From Candidatus Sumerlaeota bacterium (GTDB lineage: Bacteria; Sumerlaeota; Sumerlaeia; MWCT01; JAGHBZ01): DNA of 11,200 nt. The notes under the pieces were generated by a model. The model was not told the origin of the DNA and did not search any database. It saw nothing but the letters and a program-made list of their open reading frames with translations. Positions 6,876 to 11,200 of the stretch are shown in pieces. Location: positions 1 to 11,200 of the forward strand of contig JAGHBZ010000368.1 in assembly GCA_021160705.1 (NCBI GenBank). The letters run 5' to 3'. The translations under genes and the position numbers were made by a program. Positions within the stretch are counted from its first letter, which is position 1. The number at the start of each line of letters is the position of its first letter.

Positions 6876-7613
6876 ATGAAAGGAATTGTACTGGCAGGAG
6901 GAACAGGTTCACGGATATATCCGTTGACCAAAGTCACCAATAAGCATCTCCTCCCGGTGGGGAGATACCCTATGATATTTCATCCTCTTTATCGGTTAAA
7001 ACAGGCGGGTATTGAAGATGTCCTGATTGTTACAGGAGTTGAGCATATGGGTGATATGGTGAGTATGCTGGGCAGTGGCAAAGATTTTGGTATGAAGTTT
7101 ACGTATAAAGTTCAGGATAAAGCAGGTGGTATTGCCCAGGCGCTGGGATTGGCTGAAGGATTTGTCGGCGGTGAGCTATGCACTGTTATCCTCGGAGATA
7201 ATATATTTGAGGATAATATAAGACCGTATGTGGAAAGTTTTATTGCTCGGGGTAAGGGCGCAAAGATTCTGCTGAAGGAGGTTTCTGACCCGCAACGCTT
7301 TGGTGTGCCGGAAATTAAGGGTGATATGATTGTCAGCATTGAGGAAAAACCCAAAAAGCCAAAAAGCAACTACTGTGTCACAGGAATCTATATGTATGAT
7401 GCGGAGGTCTTTGAAATCATAAAAACTCTGAAACCCTCCTGGCGTGGTGAGCTGGAGATTACTGATGTCAACAATGCCTACATTAAGAAAGGCGAATTGA
7501 CCTACGATATTTTAAAGGGCTGGTGGACAGATGCCGGGACGTTTGATTCGCTGTTGCGAGCCTCTACCCTTGCCCATAACCTGGTCTTAGATTTTGGCAC
7601 CCCGAGTCAGTAG
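6876..7613 (+). CDS. rmlA: Glucose-1-phosphate thymidylyltransferase (short form)
   Basis: This 245-residue protein belongs to the sugar-phosphate nucleotidyltransferases; it would join glucose-1-phosphate and dTTP to give dTDP-glucose and pyrophosphate, the first step to dTDP-rhamnose and related sugars. It shows the signature GGTGSRIYPLTKVTNKHLLP (8-27), the metal-binding LGDNIFED (106-113), the RFGVPEI block (141-147), EEKPKKPKSNYCVTGIYMYD (156-175) and GELEITDVNN...WWTDAGTFDSL (191-226). Length matches the short (about 245 residue) RmlA-like/SpsI-like class rather than the 290-residue classical RmlA, so the sugar or nucleotide preference is uncertain. AAGGAG (6865-6870) is 5 bases before the ATG. 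It probably belongs to the same transcript as the methyltransferase. With wecB it suggests surface-polysaccharide synthesis, although rmlB, rmlC and rmlD are not in this window. Confidence 0.9.
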   Translation: MKGIVLAGGTGSRIYPLTKVTNKHLLPVGRYPMIFHPLYRLKQAGIEDVLIVTGVEHMGDMVSMLGSGKDFGMKFTYKVQDKAGGIAQALGLAEGFVGGELCTVILGDNIFEDNIRPYVESFIARGKGAKILLKEVSDPQRFGVPEIKGDMIVSIEEKPKKPKSNYCVTGIYMYDAEVFEIIKTLKPSWRGELEITDVNNAYIKKGELTYDILKGWWTDAGTFDSLLRASTLAHNLVLDFGTPSQ

Positions 7614-7661
7614 AGTTAGTGAGGAAATTATACTGTTTGCCGAATAAGTGTGACAAATCTT

Positions 7662-7688
7662 TTGCAACCGTGAGCAAAGAGGTATAGT
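7662..7688 (+). promoter_or_regulatory. Possible promoter of the pseudopilin gene
   Basis: TTGCAA (7662-7667, 4 of 6 consensus) lies 15 bases before TATAGT (7683-7688, 5 of 6). The spacing is shorter than the ideal 17. The 108-base gap after rmlA and a strong AGGAGG at 7708-7713 fit independent transcription of the pilin gene. Weak prediction. Confidence 0.27.
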
Positions 7689-7721
7689 GAAAGGCAATTT
7701 ATTAGGCAGGAGGTATTTCAA

Positions 7722-8144
7722 ATGATAAAGAAACGAGGGTTTACTTTAATTGAGTTGCTGATTGTTGTTGCAATTATAGCAATACTGGCAGCAATTGCAG
7801 TGCCAAATTTTCTGGAGGCGCAGATACGCTCAAAAGTCGCTCGGTCGCTGGCGGATATGCATTCAATACGCGTGGCACTGGGGTCGTATGCTGTGGATAC
7901 CAACCACTATCCACCGCATAACCTTGCCCCAGCAGGAAAACGATTAACTCTGCTTTCCACGCCAGTAGCCTATATCACTCAGGTTCCTGCGGATATATTT
8001 GCTAATAGAAAAAAAGACCCGGTCACCTGGTTGTATCATCAGGATATGTATATCTACGATGAGCTAGCGCCGTTAATTGAGATTGGTCACTGCCACATTA
8101 TACCTATAATCAGGCATATCGCCAGGGCAAGAAATGGCTACTGA
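7722..8144 (+). CDS. Type II secretion/type IV pilin-like pseudopilin, frameshifted
   Basis: The 140-residue frame begins with a classic prepilin signal: a short basic leader MIKKRG, cleavage before Phe7, then FTLIELLIVVAIIAILAAIA, with Glu at mature position 5. Such proteins are cut and N-methylated by a prepilin peptidase and assemble into pili or type II secretion pseudopili at the inner membrane. The region after the helix (LADMHSIRVALGSYAVDTNHYPP, given here in two parts: LADMHSIRVALGSY, AVDTNHYPP) matches GspG-like pseudopilins of environmental bacteria. From about residue 122 (GHCHIIPIIRHIARARNGY) the sequence stops resembling the family, because the conserved C-terminus lies in another frame (8081-8278). 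The intact protein would be about 185 residues. AGGAGG lies 8 bases before the ATG. Presumed pseudogene or sequencing indel. No other secretion gene is nearby. Confidence 0.88.
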   Translation: MIKKRGFTLIELLIVVAIIAILAAIAVPNFLEAQIRSKVARSLADMHSIRVALGSYAVDTNHYPPHNLAPAGKRLTLLSTPVAYITQVPADIFANRKKDPVTWLYHQDMYIYDELAPLIEIGHCHIIPIIRHIARARNGY

Positions 8145-8278
8145 TGGGAAGGGGTCCTGACCAGGTCTATTCAGCAACATTTTATGCCAGCTACTACGCA
8201 GACGGAAAAGAAATCAGCCAGTATGACCCGACTAACGGAACCGTCAGCATCGGCGACCTGGAGAATTTTGGACCTTAA
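8081..8278 (+). pseudogene. Displaced 3' part of the pseudopilin gene
   Basis: This frame, one base back from that of the pilin gene, opens after a TGA at 8078-8080 and runs to TAA at 8276-8278. It encodes LPHYTYNQAYRQGKKWLLMG (8090-8149) and then RGPDQVYSA...QYDPTNGTVSIGDLENF. A WLLMSRGPD-like block and a YDPTNGTVS-GD tail are what I know from the C-terminus of GspG-like pseudopilins. Together with 7722-8080 it restores a normal length of about 185 residues. The shift lies between about 8081 and 8092. There is no slippery heptamer and no own ribosome binding site, so one lost base (or two gained) is the likely cause, real or technical. Confidence 0.8.
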
Positions 8279-8340
8279 ATTGTGCAGAATAATATTGTAG
8301 AATCTATTTCTATTTTATCTGTGTTTATTTAGTGCAAAAA

Positions 8341-11200
8341 ATGGTAGAACCTGAATATAGTAAAGACTCTCTGCCCAGGGTCGCAGATAAGCTTGTAAGT
8401 GCTGTTACGGAGCTAATGCAGGAGGCAAAAAGCGAAGAAGATTTGCGCATTGGGTTTGAAAAAATTCTGTCACCAATACTGCGAAGCATCGGAATCGAAC
8501 CCAGACCCCAATACGAGCGTCTGGATGCAGAGGTAAAAACCATTTATCAGGGTCGACCTGACGCCATTCACGGACAGGTTATTATTGAGTATGAGAGACC
8601 GGGTGCGTTTAAATCCCCGAAAGCAATAGAGCATTGCCAAAACCAATTGATAGATTATCTCATTGCTCAGGCACACATAGATAAACTAAGCCCGGAATCT
8701 CAGCTCAGAAAGCTGCTCGGAATTGGCTTTGACGGTGAGAAAATCTTTTTTCTGCGATTTAGGGGAAAGAAGGACGAAAAAGCAAAAGAGGTTGTAAAAG
8801 ACGACTTTCAGCTTCGTGGACTCTACGAATTTAATGCGCAAAGTGCTCGTACATTTCTTACATATTTGCGTTCTCTTGCCAGGCGACCCCTGAGTGCTGA
8901 ACATCTTGCAGATACCTTTGGTCCGCGTAGTCCGGTTGCTCCGCTTGTAGTTTCTGCGTTTGCTGATGGTCTGGAGCACTGGCAGAGTACACGGGTGAAT
9001 ACTTTCTTTAACGAGTGGCGACGCCTGTTTGGCATCGTCTATGGGGAACAATTCAGCGCCTATCAGGAAGAAGAGGCACGCACACTCTCACGCCTTTATA
9101 AGGTAGGTAGAGAGACTAACCTGCAGGAGCTTCTTTTTTGCGTTCACACATACTTTGCATTGTTGATGAAATTAATTGCTGCAGAGCTTCTCACTTTTCA
9201 GGAGACAGCCTTCGGTACATCTTTTTCCTACGAACTTACCCACTTTGATAAACAAGAGATGTTATCAAAGCTCACGGAGATTGAAGAAGGTGGAATATAT
9301 GCACAGCGTGGTGTACATAACTTTCTGGAGGGTGATTTTTTTCGGTGGTATCTGGACGCCTTTTCGCCACGTCTGGAGGAGGCTATAAGAGAAATAGCCT
9401 GCAAGCTCTCCGAGTTCGAGCCCGCAACCACAACAATTGAACCGGAATCAACCCAGGACCTCCTGAAAAAGCTCTATCAATATTTAGTCCCACAACAGGT
9501 GAGACATAAGCTGGGAGAATACTATACCCCGGAATGGCTGGCTGAGCTGGTACTCCAGGAGGTAGGATATAATGGCAACACACTTAAGCGAGTCCTTGAC
9601 CCTGCCTGTGGAAGCGGAACGTTCCTGGTCCTGGCTATTCAACGTGCAAAAGAATACGCACAGAAGCGTAAAGAACCACCACTTGAGACGGCAAAAAGAA
9701 TAGTCGCCAATATCTGGGGATTTGATTTGAACCCTCTGGCGGTCATTGCCAGTCGGACAAATTATCTGTTCGCTCTGGGTGAACTCGTGCAGACACTCCA
9801 GCAATTTGAAATCCCTATTTATCTTGCGGATTCCGTTCTGTGGCCAGAGATGACACGACCAAAGGATGAATTTAATTTTGCTGGCGGTGAACACCTGAGG
9901 ATTCAAACTTCAGTGGGATATTTCCACGTACCGTACATCTGGATAAAAGATAATGGATTTCTCCTGCAGAGGGCAGCTCCACTGGTAGAAGAGATGACAA
10001 AACAGGAGTATTCACCCAAGGAAGCCCTGGCGAGGTTAAAAAAGGAAGGTCTGGTCTTTCCGCCGCACGAGCAGGTGGTGAAAAATTTTTATGAAGAGGT
10101 TCTGGCATTAGAAAAAGAAGGTAAAAACGGAATCTGGGCACGGTTTCTGAAGAACGTATTTGCTCCAATGATGGCTGGTAAATTTGACTTTGTAGTAGGC
10201 AACCCACCCTGGATTAGGTGGGGCTATCTGTCGCAGGAGTACCGGGAGGCAACATTGCCAATGTGGCAGGGTTATGGACTGTTCTCGCTTAAAGGACACG
10301 CCGCACGACTCGGCGGAGGCGAAAAAGATTTTTCAATGCTGTTTACTTATGCATCTGCGGATAATTACCTCAAGAAAAACGGCAGGCTTGGGTTTCTTAT
10401 CACGCAGGAGGTATTTAAATCAAAAGGTGCGGGTGAAGGATTTCGCCGATTTAAACTCGGCGAGCTGGAACCATTGAAAATCCTTAAAGCTCACGACCTG
10501 GTCACTGTCCAACCGTTTGAAGGTGCTGCTAATAAGACTGCATTGATTGTTCTGCAGAAAGGGAAAAAGACCAGCTATCCAGTTTCGTATACTGTCTGGA
10601 GAAGAAAAAAAGGCATTGGTAAGGTGCCAACGGATTTGAAGTTTGCAGAAGCAAAGAAATTACTCCAGAGAAAGAAATTGCTCGCACAACCCGTAAGCAC
10701 ACCTACGAGCTCCTGGCAAACCCTTGAGAAAGGCAAAGAAAAACTTACCCGAATTCAGGGCAAAAATGCATATCAGGCAAGACGTGGAGCAAGCACTGAA
10801 CCCTATGGTGTGTTCTGGCTGAAGGTTAATTATGTATTCTCAAATGGAGATTTATTAATCCAGAATATGCCTGAAAAGGGGAAACGTAGAATTCAACGCA
10901 TTGAAGAGAGAATTGAGCCTGACCTTGTTTACCCGGCAGTGCGTGGCGCTGATATTGAAAGATGGAGAGCAGTGCCCCAAAATTTTGTTCTTATCACTCA
11001 AAATCCCAAAAAGCGTGTGCCATATTCTGAACATCAAATGAAAATGGAATGGCCACGAACCTTTGGTTATTTAACGCGATTTAAACGTATCCTTTTGTCT
11101 CGAGGCTCAAAATCAATACGTGAACTGGCAGAACGAACTGAATTCTATACGATGTATGGTATCGGTATAAGGTCCGATACCATACATCGTATAGAATTCA
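8341..11200 (+). CDS. Type IIG-like (Eco57I-type) restriction-modification protein, 3' partial
   Basis: One frame is open from 8341 to the right edge (over 940 codons). Residues 1-130 resemble a PD-(D/E)XK nuclease domain: GRPDAIHGQVIIEYER (71-86; Asp74, Glu83, Glu85 where Lys is usual) and QLIDY (102-106) giving QxxxY. The methyltransferase domain starts at HKLGEYYTP (389-397), with SAM motif DPACGSGTF (420-428), GFDLNPLAVIASR and catalytic motif NPPW (621-624), indicating N6-adenine methylation. A target-recognition region begins near ADIERW. Such single-chain enzymes modify and cut DNA in phage defence; a standalone or BREX/DISARM-type methyltransferase is an alternative. The start is uncertain: ATG 8341 or in-frame GTG 8332, neither with a Shine-Dalgarno. 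True coding probably ends near 11166; the remainder is reverse-complement sequence of the terminal inverted repeat, and the expected TaqI-like C-terminus is missing. Confidence 0.88.
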   Translation, partial: MVEPEYSKDSLPRVADKLVSAVTELMQEAKSEEDLRIGFEKILSPILRSIGIEPRPQYERLDAEVKTIYQGRPDAIHGQVIIEYERPGAFKSPKAIEHCQNQLIDYLIAQAHIDKLSPESQLRKLLGIGFDGEKIFFLRFRGKKDEKAKEVVKDDFQLRGLYEFNAQSARTFLTYLRSLARRPLSAEHLADTFGPRSPVAPLVVSAFADGLEHWQSTRVNTFFNEWRRLFGIVYGEQFSAYQEEEARTLSRLYKVGRETNLQELLFCVHTYFALLMKLIAAELLTFQETAFGTSFSYELTHFDKQEMLSKLTEIEEGGIYAQRGVHNFLEGDFFRWYLDAFSPRLEEAIREIACKLSEFEPATTTIEPESTQDLLKKLYQYLVPQQVRHKLGEYYTPEWLAELVLQEVGYNGNTLKRVLDPACGSGTFLVLAIQRAKEYAQKRKEPPLETAKRIVANIWGFDLNPLAVIASRTNYLFALGELVQTLQQFEIPIYLADSVLWPEMTRPKDEFNFAGGEHLRIQTSVGYFHVPYIWIKDNGFLLQRAAPLVEEMTKQEYSPKEALARLKKEGLVFPPHEQVVKNFYEEVLALEKEGKNGIWARFLKNVFAPMMAGKFDFVVGNPPWIRWGYLSQEYREATLPMWQGYGLFSLKGHAARLGGGEKDFSMLFTYASADNYLKKNGRLGFLITQEVFKSKGAGEGFRRFKLGELEPLKILKAHDLVTVQPFEGAANKTALIVLQKGKKTSYPVSYTVWRRKKGIGKVPTDLKFAEAKKLLQRKKLLAQPVSTPTSSWQTLEKGKEKLTRIQGKNAYQARRGASTEPYGVFWLKVNYVFSNGDLLIQNMPEKGKRRIQRIEERIEPDLVYPAVRGADIERWRAVPQNFVLITQNPKKRVPYSEHQMKMEWPRTFGYLTRFKRILLSRGSKSIRELAERTEFYTMYGIGIRSDTIHRIEF
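11139..11200. repeat. Perfect 27-bp inverted repeat (fold-back) at the right edge
   Basis: Bases 11139-11165 (beginning TGAATTCTATACG) are the exact reverse complement of 11174-11200 (ending CGTATAGAATTCA), with the 8-base loop TATAAGGT between. The arm reaches the final base of the window, so it may be longer. It lies within the coding frame of the type IIG-like gene, and the protein changes from a family-like FYTMYGIG to an unrelated peptide exactly at the loop. A fold-back chimera from amplification or assembly is the most likely explanation. Confidence 0.9.

Noticed and set aside
8081..8092. Programmed ribosomal frameshift in the pilin gene
   Set aside because: No slippery heptamer or downstream stimulatory structure is apparent, and such pilins are not known to be made this way.
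8325..11037. Many minus-strand open frames of 60-140 codons
   Set aside because: All lie opposite one continuous plus-strand frame with clear type IIG-like motifs; they are shadows.

Overview
The window is bacterial: Shine-Dalgarno sequences, operon-style spacing, a type IV-pilin-like prepilin and bacterial primosome proteins. GC is moderate, judged by eye. I see no rRNA, tRNA, CRISPR array or insertion sequence. No gene fixes the taxonomy. The pseudopilin with a YDPTNGTVS-type tail, the exported transglutaminase-like protein and the DnaD/DnaI-like pair would suit an uncultivated candidate phylum (WOR-3/Omnitrophota-like), but that is a weak guess.

Layout. A minus-strand UDP-GlcNAc 2-epimerase gene (wecB, 143-1261) is divided by an intergenic region of about 390 bp from a long plus-strand series. 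That region holds one plausible sigma70-type promoter on each strand. The plus-strand series begins with a DnaD-like winged-helix protein (1655-2338). It overlaps by 50 bp a zinc-binding DnaC/DnaI-like AAA+ helicase loader (2289-3068), so the two look like a replication-restart or initiation module. Next come a secreted transglutaminase-like protein (3245-4699), an ArgD-type class III aminotransferase (4772-5971), a closely coupled beta-class DNA methyltransferase (5978-6841) and a short-form glucose-1-phosphate thymidylyltransferase (6876-7613). A pseudopilin gene follows (7722-8144). Its conserved C-terminus continues in another frame to 8278, so it is frameshifted.

From 8341 to the right edge runs one uninterrupted reading frame for a large type IIG-like (Eco57I-type) restriction-modification protein. 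It has an N-terminal PD-(D/E)XK-like segment, methyltransferase motifs DPACGSGTF and NPPW, and the beginning of a specificity region. The last 62 bases form a perfect 27-bp inverted repeat with an 8-base loop that ends on the last base. The protein departs from what I recall of the family exactly at that loop. This looks like a fold-back (chimeric contig end) rather than natural sequence.

How the genes relate: wecB and rmlA supply activated sugars for surface polysaccharide; the transglutaminase-like protein and pseudopilin act at or beyond the membrane; the DnaD/DnaI-like pair acts in replication; the two methyltransferase-fold proteins concern DNA modification or defence. Points most worth a second look are the beta-class methyltransferase whose catalytic motif IV reads APPD, the altered nuclease motif (ExE) in the type IIG-like protein, the pilin frameshift and the terminal fold-back.
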